From Sphaerimonospora cavernae (GTDB lineage: Bacteria > Actinomycetota > Actinomycetes > Streptosporangiales > Streptosporangiaceae): a stretch of 64,000 bases of DNA. The stretch lies in contig NZ_JBHMQT010000009.1 of the NCBI RefSeq assembly GCF_042435035.1, positions 1 through 64,000 of the forward strand, read 5' to 3'. Position numbers and translations under genes: made by a program. The notes beneath the pieces are model-generated. The model ran no database searches and had not been told where the DNA came from. It saw only the letters and a program-made list of their open reading frames with translations. Every line of letters begins with the position of its first letter. The stretch's first letter is position 1. This document shows, piece after piece, positions 1 through 7,663 of this stretch.

Positions 1-10
1 TGGGACGTCA

Positions 11-39
11 CTTGCGCCCCATCCGTCAGTGAAGGAACG
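11..39 (-). promoter_or_regulatory. leader motif shared with the protease upstream region
   Basis: On the minus strand this reads TTCCTTCACTGACGGATGGG followed by GCGCAAG. The same motif with a few changes occurs at 2468-2497, 31 bp upstream of the protease start codon. The duplication implies that a related gene starts just outside the window on the left. Confidence 0.55.
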
Positions 40-207
40 AGGAGAAAGCTATAGGAGGAATTGAGCGGATGTAAGTGGAATGTGGAACCAGATCGGGCTG
101 AGGCGGTCGGAGTGGTTCAGTCCTTTACCTCGGCTTTACGGTATTTCCGCTGATCATTGGGGCTCTCAAAGGATCTTGGTAACGCTGTGCGATGGACCGG
201 TACAACC

Positions 208-233
208 ACCTGTGTGACCTAAATCACACAGGT
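208..233. promoter_or_regulatory. CRP-type operator, 10-bp perfect arms
   Basis: ACCTGTGTGA and TCACACAGGT are perfect inverted arms separated by the six bases CCTAAA. The core TGTGA-N6-TCACA equals the CRP consensus and fits the site type of actinobacterial Crp. It lies about 200 bp upstream of the leader motif at 11-39, the same arrangement as at the protease gene. Confidence 0.65.
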
Positions 234-330
234 TCGGTGAAACCGCAGGCGCTCGCGACCACGTCCAACGGATCATCAGTCGTCCGGCGGGGGCTCGGTG
301 ACCACACCGCGTCGGGTCTGGAAACCCCTG

Positions 331-360
331 GTGTGAAGGCGTGTGAAGGCGTGTTAAGGC
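331..360. repeat. three 10-bp tandem repeats
   Basis: GTGTGAAGGC occurs twice and then once as GTGTTAAGGC, directly adjacent. Too short and without spacers for a CRISPR array. Function unknown. Confidence 0.6.
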
Positions 361-490
361 GATGGACGGCCCCATAGGGGGTCGGGAGCGCCGGCTCGGG
401 GGAGTGCGGACGCGAAGCGCGGTCTCGCCCTCGGCGGACGGCCGGGCGGCCGCCATCGCGGGTGACCGGACAAGCGGTCGCGTGCCGAGC

Positions 491-520
491 CTTCTGGTGG
501 CCTTCTGGTGGCCTTCTGGT
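491..520. repeat. 11-bp tandem repeats
   Basis: CTTCTGGTGGC occurs twice followed by a partial third copy CTTCTGGT. It lies between the protease terminator and the CRP-type box. No function is evident. Confidence 0.6.
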
Positions 521-599
521 CGATCCCTGGGGTGTCGATTCTTCAGCCACCAAGAGATTCAACGCCGGGTAAAGCCGCCACGGCCGAAATGAAACACGA

Positions 600-628
600 A
601 AAGGACCCGGCTGGATGCCGGGTCCTTT
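600..628 (-). terminator. intrinsic terminator of the secreted protease gene
   Basis: A perfect 12-bp stem, AAAGGACCCGGC and GCCGGGTCCTTT, encloses a 5-base loop. It starts 28 bp after the stop codon of the minus-strand protease gene and is followed by a moderately T-rich stretch. Confidence 0.75.
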
Positions 629-655
629 CCTTTACTTCAAGTGTTCGCCCAGAGG

Positions 656-2437
656 TTAGACGATCTTGCCGGACCAGTTCTTCTCGGCAATCTTGTAGAC
701 GGCCAGCGTCTCACCGTCGAAGTACGGGGAGAGGCTGTGGTCGACCCGGTCGTTGCCGTCGGTGTCGGCCAGCGCGGTGGTGACACCGTTGAGGTAGCCG
801 AGCCGCTTGGCGTTGCTGTAGCGGTACAGCCACGGCGAACCGATGGAGCCCTCACCCGTGAAGGAGGACTTGAGGGCCACCAGCTCCTCGCCCTTGATCT
901 TCGCGACGACCGGCGCCTTCGAGGTCTTGCCGTACGCCCACTTGAGGGTCTGGCCCGTGAAGGCGTAGTTGCCGTCCGGGTGCGAACCGCTCGGGTAGCC
1001 GAACATGAAGACCGCGGTGCCGACCTTCTGGTTGTAGGCCAGGCCCTGCCCGCCCACGTTGTCGCCCAGGCGGCCGACGTCCTTCAGGACGAGCGTCACG
1101 CGCGGCTTGCGGTGGTCACGACCGCGGTCGTGGTCGCGCCCGTGGTCGTCGCGGTAGGACTTCGCCCAGAAGGTCCGCTTGTAGTACTTGTACCGCGGCT
1201 TGTCCTTGCCGTGGTCACCGGGCTTGCGAGGGTGCTTGTCCCTGTCGGGGTGCTGGCCCTTGTCGGGGTGACGGTTGGCGGTCGCAGAGGGGCTGGGGGT
1301 CTCGGACGGCGCGGGGGACTCGGACGGCGCGGGGGACTCGGAGGGGCTGCCCGCGAGGGTCGTCAGCTCGTCGCTGGCCGCGGTGATGCCGGGGCCAGGG
1401 CCGATCTTCTGGTCGTCCTTGTGCTCCCAGTCCCTGCCCTTGCCGGGACCCTTGTGGTCGTCGTCGTGCTGACCGCCCTGGACCTTCGTCCTGAAGTAGA
1501 GGGCGGTGCCGTTGTCGCCGACGTACCAGTCGCCGCGGCTGTCCTCGTACTTGCTGCCGCTGATCTCCTGGGTCACGACGCTCGTGCCCTTGGCCCAGGG
1601 GCCGTTGCCCTTGACGTCCCGGTTCCCGTTCAGGCTCTGGAACTCGCGAACGCTGATCTGCCGGGCCTTCGAGCGGTCGTCGTGGCCGCGACCCTTCTCG
1701 TAGTCCCGGCCCTTGTCGTGGGTGCGGCCCTTGTCCTGCTTGTGGCCCTTGTCGTGCTTGTGGCCCTTGCTGCCGTGACCCCAGTCGTAGTCACGACCGT
1801 TGTACTTGACGTCGGTGACCTGGACACCGTTGTAGACGGTCACGAACGCGTAGTCGCGGTCGCCGTCCTCGAACACGGTGTAGTCGCTGTGGGTGTACGC
1901 GGTCTTGCCCACGTAGATGCCCCACGGGGTCTTGCCCTGGTAGTAACCGGGGATGAAGACCCAGTTGCCCAGCGTCTCCTTGTTCTTTGCGGTGTCGTAG
2001 ACGCAGTGGCCCGCGGTCGCCACCAGGTTCTTGTACTGCCCCTGAACCGAGGTGGCCGTGCACCAGTGCGGCCTGCCGTCGCCACCGGTGAAGAACACCT
2101 TGCCCACGGTCCGGGGCAGGTTGACGTTCTTCGTCTTGGCGGTCGCCGCCTTCTGGTCGCCACTCGACCCGACGGTGCCGGGCTTGTCGCTGGCGCTGGT
2201 CACCGCGGTGTGTTTGACGCCCCTGGTGGAGAGCGTCGTCTCCACGGCGTACGGCGTCGCGTTGATCAGGTTGGCCTTGGCCTCGGCGATCCAGTACTGC
2301 ACGACCTGCTGGGCCGCGAAGTTGGTGTTCGCCAGGTTGACCGCCGGGGGCGCGTCGGCGGCGTGAGCCGGCGCCGCGATGGCGGCGGTGGCCAGCATGC
2401 CGGCCACAGCTCCGCCGAGAGCGAGAGTCCGCTTCAT
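656..2437 (-). CDS. secreted trypsin-fold serine protease-like protein, catalytic Ser replaced
   Basis: A 593-residue exported protein with a Sec signal peptide at residues 1-26 ending in AHA. The chymotrypsin-fold landmarks are visible: VATAGHC with His144 and DRDYAF with Asp195. The usual nucleophile motif GxSGxP appears as GSIGSPW, with Ile532 where the catalytic serine should be; the codon is a clear ATC. The His/Asp part and the C-terminal part are separated by long low-complexity inserts rich in H, K, D and G (about 220-265) and in P, S and E. It is likely secreted, possibly a binding pseudoenzyme; residual activity through the neighbouring Ser531 or Ser534 cannot be excluded. An intrinsic terminator follows, and a CRP-type box lies about 245 bp upstream. 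Confidence 0.8.
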   Translation of the reverse strand: MKRTLALGGAVAGMLATAAIAAPAHAADAPPAVNLANTNFAAQQVVQYWIAEAKANLINATPYAVETTLSTRGVKHTAVTSASDKPGTVGSSGDQKAATAKTKNVNLPRTVGKVFFTGGDGRPHWCTATSVQGQYKNLVATAGHCVYDTAKNKETLGNWVFIPGYYQGKTPWGIYVGKTAYTHSDYTVFEDGDRDYAFVTVYNGVQVTDVKYNGRDYDWGHGSKGHKHDKGHKQDKGRTHDKGRDYEKGRGHDDRSKARQISVREFQSLNGNRDVKGNGPWAKGTSVVTQEISGSKYEDSRGDWYVGDNGTALYFRTKVQGGQHDDDHKGPGKGRDWEHKDDQKIGPGPGITAASDELTTLAGSPSESPAPSESPAPSETPSPSATANRHPDKGQHPDRDKHPRKPGDHGKDKPRYKYYKRTFWAKSYRDDHGRDHDRGRDHRKPRVTLVLKDVGRLGDNVGGQGLAYNQKVGTAVFMFGYPSGSHPDGNYAFTGQTLKWAYGKTSKAPVVAKIKGEELVALKSSFTGEGSIGSPWLYRYSNAKRLGYLNGVTTALADTDGNDRVDHSLSPYFDGETLAVYKIAEKNWSGKIV

Positions 2438-2467
2438 TACTTTCTCCCTGGTCTGTCGTGGAGCGAC

Positions 2468-2497
2468 GCTTTCGCCCCATTCGTCAGTAAAGGAATG
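2468..2497 (-). promoter_or_regulatory. leader motif of the protease gene, duplicated at 11-39
   Basis: On the minus strand this reads TTCCTTTACTGACGAATGGG followed by GCGAAAG. It sits 31 bp upstream of the protease start, inside the expected 5' untranslated region or promoter. Its near copy at 11-39 is the best evidence for a paralogous gene to the left. Confidence 0.55.
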
Positions 2498-2681
2498 CTC
2501 AAAACGCTAACCCAAGGACCAAGGAGTGGGCGCATCTTTATAGATCTACTTTTAGGGTGACCGAAACTGACATACCCGGTGTTCCTTCCGTCGTTCGCGA
2601 GACCTCCTCGTGTCTTTCCTGATCACGGGGATGGCGGCGGACAGCGCCTCACGCAGCGTGAGGTGCCGCTCCCGCTCTAGT

Positions 2682-2697
2682 TGTGAGCTAAATCACA
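2682..2697. promoter_or_regulatory. CRP-type operator TGTGA-N6-TCACA
   Basis: TGTGAGCTAAATCACA matches the CRP consensus in both half-sites. It lies 245-260 bp upstream of the protease start and about 120 bp beyond the end of tamR, so the protease is the likelier target. Confidence 0.6.
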
Positions 2698-2806
2698 CAG
2701 AAAAGGTGGCACGGGCAGACTCGGTCGGTACGTCCGATTAGGAACCCACTCCTTCGAGTCCCGCCTCTCGCCTTGAGCAAGCTCCGCGGAGGCCCCGAGG
2801 GGAACG

Positions 2807-3358
2807 TCAGGTGCGGCCCACGGGCGGGTGGTGGGCTCCCGCGTTCTCGGCGGAGGCGTCGAAGGGGACGAGCAGTGTACGCAGCAGCCCCGCGAGGGCC
2901 TGCCGCTCGTGCTGTCCGAGACCGGCCAGGAGTTCGCACTCCCGGCGCAGCAGGTCGGTGAAGGCGGCGTCGACCCGGGCGAGACCGGCCGCGGTCAGCC
3001 GTACCAGTACACCCCGCCGATCTTCCGGGTCGGGATTCCGAGTGACCAGCCCGGCGGCGGCCAGTCGGTCGATGCGGTTCGTCATCGTCCCGGAGGTGAC
3101 GAGCGTGGCCCGCAGCAGCGCCCCGGGGCTGAGCTCGTACGGCTTGCCCGCGCGGCGCAGTGCCGTAAGCACGTCGAACTCCCATGACTCCATGTCGTGC
3201 GCGGCGAAGGCGGCCCGACGCTCGCGTTCGAGATGCCGGCTCAGCCGGGACACCCGGCTCAGCACCTCGAGCGGGGAGACGTCCAGGTCGGGACGCTCCT
3301 GCCGCCATGCCGCGACCAGCCGGTCGACCTCGTCCTCGGCGGGCCTCGGGAAGCTCAT
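2807..3358 (-). CDS. tamR: MarR-family regulator of trans-aconitate methyltransferase (TamR-like)
   Basis: A 183-residue winged-helix regulator with the MarR core at about residues 35-150, including the DNA-recognition and wing region around SGTMTNRIDRL and DPEDRRG. It is divergent from tam with 83 bp between starts. That arrangement, and the long N-terminal helix common in the PecS/TamR/UrtR branch, match the known Streptomyces tamR-tam pair, whose repressor responds to aconitate and citrate. Two palindromic operators lie in the shared intergenic region, so autoregulation and repression of tam are expected. It is a paralogue of the MarR protein at 23281-23781, to which it is alignable over its length. 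Confidence 0.8.
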   Translation of the reverse strand: MSFPRPAEDEVDRLVAAWRQERPDLDVSPLEVLSRVSRLSRHLERERRAAFAAHDMESWEFDVLTALRRAGKPYELSPGALLRATLVTSGTMTNRIDRLAAAGLVTRNPDPEDRRGVLVRLTAAGLARVDAAFTDLLRRECELLAGLGQHERQALAGLLRTLLVPFDASAENAGAHHPPVGRT

Positions 3359-3375
3359 AGGCCCGAGTCTAGCTG

Positions 3376-3424
3376 TCTTGACATCGAGATATCCCGGGAA
3401 ACGCCTGATATCTTGACGTCAAGA
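3376..3424. promoter_or_regulatory. two MarR/TamR operators between tamR and tam
   Basis: TCTTGACGTCAAGA at 3411-3424 is a perfect 14-bp palindrome. TCTTGACATCGAGA at 3376-3389 matches it with two changes. Their centres are 35 bp apart and cover both divergent promoters. The spacing and symmetry suit one MarR dimer on each site. Confidence 0.75.
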
Positions 3425-3441
3425 CATTAGGGAGGGCATCC

Positions 3442-4245
3442 ATGGCGACCAGCGACATCTGGGACCCGGAGGTCTACGGGCGCTACGCGGACGAGCGGGC
3501 CCGGCCGTTCTTCGAACTCCTCAGCCGGGTGAACGCCGACAAACCCGCATATGTAGTCGACCTCGGCTGTGGGACCGGCGAGCTCACCGCTACTTTGTGC
3601 CGCCGCTGGCCCGAGGCCGAGATCCACGGCGTCGACTCGTCACAGTCGATGATCGGGAGGGCGACGACGGGGCAGGCGTCGACCGGACCGACGTTCGAGG
3701 TGGCGGACGTCCGTGACTGGCGGCCCGCCAGGCCGCTGGACGTGATCGTCTCGAACGCGGTCCTGCAGTGGATCCCCGAGCACCGTGACCTGCTGGCCCG
3801 CTGGGTCGGACAGCTGGCCGAGGACGGCACGCTCGCCTTCCAGGTGCCCGGCAACTTCGACGCGCCGAGCCACCGGGTCATCCGCGCGCTGTGCCGTACG
3901 GCCGCGTGGCGGGATGAGCTGGGCGATATCTCGAGGACATCACCGGTGGGCGAACCTGCCGAATACCTGGACCTGCTCGCCGGGCTCGGCTGCGAGGTGG
4001 ACGCCTGGGAGACGACGTACGTCCACGTGCTGCCGGGGGGCGACGCCGTGCTGAACTGGGTGAAGGGTACGGCGCTGCGGCCGATGCTCGATCGTCTGCC
4101 GCCCGGGCGTCACGCCGGCTTCCTCGCCGACTGCGCCCGCGCCCTGGGCGAGGCATATCCTCGGCGGCCGTACGGCACGCCGTTTCCGTTCCGGCGGATC
4201 TTCGTCGTCGCGCGGGTCCGGCCGGCGACGCGGCAGCGGGTCTAG
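3442..4245 (+). CDS. tam: trans-aconitate 2-methyltransferase
   Basis: A 267-residue class I SAM-dependent methyltransferase (E. coli Tam has 252). The glycine-rich SAM motif VVDLGCGTGELT is near residues 38-49, followed by the acidic loop HGVDSSQSM and the motif SNAVLQWIPEH typical of Tam. It esterifies trans-aconitate, a by-product that inhibits aconitase. The start has a good GGGAGG ribosome site 5 bp upstream. The divergent TamR-like repressor supports the assignment. Its end overlaps the end of the convergent TetR gene by 4 bp. Confidence 0.85.
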   Translation: MATSDIWDPEVYGRYADERARPFFELLSRVNADKPAYVVDLGCGTGELTATLCRRWPEAEIHGVDSSQSMIGRATTGQASTGPTFEVADVRDWRPARPLDVIVSNAVLQWIPEHRDLLARWVGQLAEDGTLAFQVPGNFDAPSHRVIRALCRTAAWRDELGDISRTSPVGEPAEYLDLLAGLGCEVDAWETTYVHVLPGGDAVLNWVKGTALRPMLDRLPPGRHAGFLADCARALGEAYPRRPYGTPFPFRRIFVVARVRPATRQRV

Positions 4246-5111
4246 CGGGTTTCGCGCTCGCGCTGCCTGGCGAGCTCCCGCTGCTCGCGCTCACGCTGCT
4301 TCTCCTGCTCGCGCAGGGCCTTCTGCTGCCCCTTGAGCTCGCGCTCGCGCTGCTTCTCCTGCTCGCGGCGGAGCTTCTCCTGCTTCTTGAGCTTCCGCTC
4401 CCGGGCCTTCTCCAACTCCTTGGACTCCCGTTCGCTCGGCCGGGCCGTACGCGCCTCCGGCACGGGAGCGAGCACGAGGCCACGCGACCCGGGGGTGAGG
4501 GCAGGAGCGGGATCGAGACCGGTGAGGCCGTGCCAGGAGAGGTTGACCAGGTGGGCCGCGACATCCTCCCGGCGCGGCTTGCGCACGTCGAGCCACCACT
4601 GGCCGGTCAGCGCGGTCATGCCCACGAGCATCTGGGCGTACATCGGAGCGAGATCGGGATCGTAGCCGCGCTCCTTGAACTCGTCGGCCAGCACGTCTTC
4701 GACCTGGCTCGCGATGTCACTGATCAGGCTCGCGAAGGTGCCGGTCCCGGAGGCGGCGTGCGAGTCACGCACCAGGATGCGGAACCCCTCACTGCTCTCC
4801 TCGATGTACTGCAGCAGGGCGAGCGCGGCGCGCTCCAGCTTCACCAGCGCGTGCGACGCGGACAGGGCCTGGGTGACCAGGCTGAGCAGCCGCTGCATCT
4901 CGCGGTCGATGACCACCGCGTAGATGCCTTCCTTACCGCCGAAGTGTTCGTAGACGACGGGCTTGGAGACCTTGGCGCTGGCCGCGATCTCCTCGACGGA
5001 GGTGCCGTCGAAACCCTTCTCCGCGAAGAGGGTCCGGCCGATCTGGATCAACTGCTCGCGTCGCTCCGCGCCGGTCATGCGTTTTCGCGAGGTCTCACTC
5101 ACGGTTTCCAT
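4242..5111 (-). CDS. TetR-family regulator with a long charged C-terminal tail
   Basis: A 289-residue protein. Residues about 12-60 form a TetR helix-turn-helix (TSVEEIAASAKVSKPVVYEHFGGKEGIY). The ligand domain follows to about residue 200. The last 65 residues are almost wholly E, R, K and Q with heptad-like REQEKQRERE repeats, so a coiled coil or nucleic-acid-binding tail is likely. It lies 128 bp downstream of the desaturase gene on the same strand, and twin palindromes precede that gene, so it probably controls membrane-lipid desaturation (inference). Confidence 0.8.
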   Translation of the reverse strand: METVSETSRKRMTGAERREQLIQIGRTLFAEKGFDGTSVEEIAASAKVSKPVVYEHFGGKEGIYAVVIDREMQRLLSLVTQALSASHALVKLERAALALLQYIEESSEGFRILVRDSHAASGTGTFASLISDIASQVEDVLADEFKERGYDPDLAPMYAQMLVGMTALTGQWWLDVRKPRREDVAAHLVNLSWHGLTGLDPAPALTPGSRGLVLAPVPEARTARPSERESKELEKARERKLKKQEKLRREQEKQRERELKGQQKALREQEKQREREQRELARQRERETR

Positions 5112-5239
5112 CTTCTACCGATCGGATCCAGATCTGGTGAGGGGTCTGGCCGGATTCATCAGGGAATTCGCCGACCTGTTGGGCGGGGACCGCCGGGCGC
5201 GTACCCGCCCCGCCCGAGCCGAAGAGGTGAGGCAGGCGG

Positions 5240-6178
5240 TCAGCTGAGCCGCTTCGCCGCCAGGCGCTCCGGGTTCGGCCAGCGCACGTCGTGCACCCAG
5301 CCGGCCTTCTCGAACCAGCGGATCAGGCCGGCGCTCAGGTCGATCTGGCCCTTGAGCACGCCGTGGCGGGCGCAGGTCGGGTCGGAGTGGTGCAGGTTGT
5401 GCCAGGACTCGCCGAACGACGGGATCGCCAGCCACCACACGTTGCGCGACTTGTCGCGCACCTCGAACGTCTCCTCGCCGAAGACGTGGCAGATCGAGTT
5501 GATCGACCAGGTGACGTGGTGCAGCAGCCCGATCCGGATCACCGTGCCCCAGAAGAACGCGGTGACCATGCCCTGCCAGGACCAGGTCAACAGCCCGCCC
5601 AGCAGGGCGGGAAGCACGAGAGAGGTGATCGCCAGCTTCGGGAACCACTTGTGCAGCTTCATCACGTCCGGGTCCTTCATCAGGTCCGGCGCGTACTTCG
5701 CCCGGTTGGTGCGCTCGGTCTCGAACAGCCAACCCATATGTGCGTAGAGGAGCCCCTTGCACAGCGATTTGAAGCCCGGGCCGAAGCGCCACGGGGAGTG
5801 CGGGTCGCCGTCCTTGTCGGAGAACTTGTGGTGCTTGCGGTGGGTGGCGACCCAGTCGAGCACGGACATCTCGAGCGAGAGGCTGCCGGCGATGCCCAGG
5901 ACGAGCTTCATGGGCCGCGTCGCCTTGAACGAGCTGTGCGTGAAGTAGCGGTGGAATCCGACCGTGACGCCCAGCCCGGAGACGACGTAGAACGTGAGGG
6001 CGATCGCCACATCGGTCCAGCCCAGGCCCCAGCCCCAGGCGAACGGCACGGCGGCGATCACCGCGAGGATGGGAGCCCCGACGACGACGCCGAAGATGAT
6101 CAGCTCGGCCTTCGTCTTCTTCTCAGGCTCGAATTCCGGCTTCGGCTGTGGTCCTGGGCGTTCGGTCAGAACGGTCAT
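5240..6178 (-). CDS. acyl-CoA (delta-9 type) fatty acid desaturase
   Basis: A 312-residue integral membrane di-iron desaturase. The three histidine boxes are intact: HRYFTH, HRKHH and HNLHH. Two pairs of hydrophobic segments flank them, near residues 28-70 and 170-215. It introduces a double bond into saturated acyl chains and adjusts membrane fluidity. It is the first gene of a probable pair with the downstream TetR gene. Two palindromic operators lie 49-75 bp upstream of the start. Confidence 0.87.
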   Translation of the reverse strand: MTVLTERPGPQPKPEFEPEKKTKAELIIFGVVVGAPILAVIAAVPFAWGWGLGWTDVAIALTFYVVSGLGVTVGFHRYFTHSSFKATRPMKLVLGIAGSLSLEMSVLDWVATHRKHHKFSDKDGDPHSPWRFGPGFKSLCKGLLYAHMGWLFETERTNRAKYAPDLMKDPDVMKLHKWFPKLAITSLVLPALLGGLLTWSWQGMVTAFFWGTVIRIGLLHHVTWSINSICHVFGEETFEVRDKSRNVWWLAIPSFGESWHNLHHSDPTCARHGVLKGQIDLSAGLIRWFEKAGWVHDVRWPNPERLAAKRLS

Positions 6179-6226
6179 GGGCTACTACCTCATGGTTTGT
6201 CGCGACGCATGTCGTGGCTACGCAAC

Positions 6227-6253
6227 CGTAACCTACGCCATCGTAAGTTACGA
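6227..6253. promoter_or_regulatory. twin TetR-type operators upstream of the desaturase
   Basis: TCGTAAGTTACGA at 6241-6253 is a perfect 13-bp palindrome with one central base. CGTAACCTACG at 6227-6237 repeats the CGTA and TACG arms. The two sites lie 14 bp apart centre to centre, upstream of the minus-strand desaturase. The TetR protein encoded downstream is the natural candidate ligand. Confidence 0.65.
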
Positions 6254-6446
6254 AGAGCCAAGGGTGAATGTCGGGAAGGTGACGCTCCCGCCTGCATCTG
6301 GTGGTGACTCCGTGTCTTGCATCACGGTCACCCCATCTGCTAACGCCGCCCATTTCCCTCCCGGCGGCCTGTGCGCGACCGCCCCGTCGCCTCCTGGTCT
6401 CGGTAGTCAGTCGGAAACTGTCAGTGACCCGAATTAGAGTTCGAGC

Positions 6447-7325
6447 ATGTCCAAGACCTCCCAGCGGGCCGACAGGTTCGAAGCCCTCCGCGCGGAGGCG
6501 GTGGCCCTCCGCGCGGCCGGCAAGTCCCGCATGCAGATCAAGGAGACCCTCGGCATCCGCGGCAACGGAACCCTCGACGAACTCTTGAAGGGCACCGTCC
6601 CGCCGGAGTCGCTGCTCCGGCCGCGAGCCAAGGACGACTTGCGGCAGCGCGCTCGCGAGCTGCGTGCCCAGGGGTGGACCTATCGGGAGATCGGCGCGGA
6701 ACTCGGAGTGTCCAAGTCCTCGATCTCCCTGTGGGTCAGGGATCTTCCTCGGGAGGGGCGGCTCAGCTATGAGGAGTTCCGTAAGCGGAACGACGAGGGG
6801 CGACGCCGTTACTGGGACCAGGAGCGCCGCACGCGCGAGGCCGCTCGCGGTGCCATAAGTGACGCCGCCGCGGGCGAGATCGGCTCGTTGACCGACCGGG
6901 AGATCCTGATGCTCGGTGCGATCGCCTACTGGTGCGAGGGGGCGAAGAACAAGCCGCACCACCGTTACGATCGCTTGACATTCGTCAACAGCGACGCTGG
7001 CTTGATCAAGCTCTTCCTGCGGTTCCTCGACGTGGCCGGTGTCGATCGCGGGGATCTCATTTTTCGCCTCATGATCCATGAGAGTGCCGACGTGGTCGCC
7101 GCGCAGGAGTACTGGCGGGAGATCACGGGCGCGTCCGCCGAGCTGTTCAAAGAGCCGAGTCTGAAGCGCCACAACCCCAAGACCGTTCGGCGCAACGTGG
7201 GTGACGGCTACCGTGGCTGCCTGCGGATAGACGTGCGTCGATCGATGTGGCTGTATCGGAAGATCGAGGGATGGGTGAGGGGCGTCGTGCACGAAATCGA
7301 GGCTCCGGTCTCCGAGCCTTCGTAG
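6447..7325 (+). CDS. HTH protein with LAGLIDADG-endonuclease-like fold
   Basis: A 292-residue protein. Residues about 5-45 and 72-100 contain two helix-turn-helix-like segments; the second, WTYREIGAELGVSKSSISLW, resembles a resolvase/Hin HTH. The C-terminal half begins LGAIAYWCEGAKNK and continues with LTFVNSDAGLIKLFLRFL, a pattern I recognise from an actinobacterial family of HTH proteins carrying a diverged LAGLIDADG fold. The acidic residue of the first helix is present as Glu in WCEGAK. It lies 105 bp upstream of tRNA-Gln in the same direction. Whether it cuts DNA, regulates or is domesticated is unknown. Confidence 0.65.
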   Translation: MSKTSQRADRFEALRAEAVALRAAGKSRMQIKETLGIRGNGTLDELLKGTVPPESLLRPRAKDDLRQRARELRAQGWTYREIGAELGVSKSSISLWVRDLPREGRLSYEEFRKRNDEGRRRYWDQERRTREAARGAISDAAAGEIGSLTDREILMLGAIAYWCEGAKNKPHHRYDRLTFVNSDAGLIKLFLRFLDVAGVDRGDLIFRLMIHESADVVAAQEYWREITGASAELFKEPSLKRHNPKTVRRNVGDGYRGCLRIDVRRSMWLYRKIEGWVRGVVHEIEAPVSEPS

Positions 7326-7430
7326 ACGTGAACGCCACGTGCACCGATCATCGCGAGACCGGAGCGTTTACCGGTAAGGTGGAGGGGGTCAAGGCGACGA
7401 TCATATAGGTGAGCTCGTAGTTTTGATCTT

Positions 7431-7502
7431 TCCGGCGTGGGGTAATTGGCAGCCCGCGGTCTTTTGGTGTCCGTTGTTCAGGTTCGAGTCCTGACGCCGG
7501 AG
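7431..7502 (+). tRNA. tRNA-Gln (anticodon TTG)
   Basis: The acceptor arm TCCGGCG pairs with CGCCGGA and the discriminator is G. The D stem is GGGT/GCCC and the T arm TCAGG-TTCGAGT-CCTGA. The anticodon loop is TTTTGGT, giving TTG for glutamine. The anticodon stem CGGTC/GTCCG has one internal T-T mismatch. No CCA is encoded. Confidence 0.92.
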
Positions 7503-7663
7503 CTGCTCGTTTGGCGAAGTTTCAGGGGGAGGGTCTGGATCGGGTCCGGGAGGGCGGAAGGTAAGCTCTGAGCTTGTCGGGCGGATGACCGTGTGACGCC
7601 CCGAACGGGTGCGCGGGAGGCGCTTCGACTCGTGTCAGCCGCGATGCCGAGGGAGCTCAGTCC

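Larger units (their letters stand above)
1..655. other. intergenic region, probable upstream region of a gene left of the window
   Basis: No convincing gene lies here; the short open frames have no ribosome site or recognisable product. The block holds a leader motif at 11-39 that matches the one upstream of the secreted protease gene, a perfect CRP-type palindrome at 208-233, two short tandem repeats (331-360 and 491-520) and the terminator of the protease gene at 600-628. The order and spacing of leader motif and CRP-type box mirror the protease upstream region, so a minus-strand paralogue probably begins about 20 bp left of base 1 (inference). Confidence 0.6.
2438..2806. promoter_or_regulatory. 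upstream region of the protease gene
   Basis: No gene is seen. Reading towards the protease, it contains a CRP-type box (2682-2697), a CCTCACG-CAG-CGTGAGG inverted repeat (2647-2663), an AT-rich patch near 2535-2555 suited to a promoter, and the shared leader motif (2468-2497). The left-hand end of the window shows the same elements in the same order. Confidence 0.55.

Noticed and set aside
331..520. tandem repeats as a possible CRISPR array
   Set aside because: Units are 10-11 bp with no spacers and no cas genes are present.
641..2560. 639-codon open frame antisense to the secreted protease
   Set aside because: It has no ribosome site or domain and its composition mirrors the opposite-strand gene, which has a signal peptide, protease-fold motifs and a terminator.
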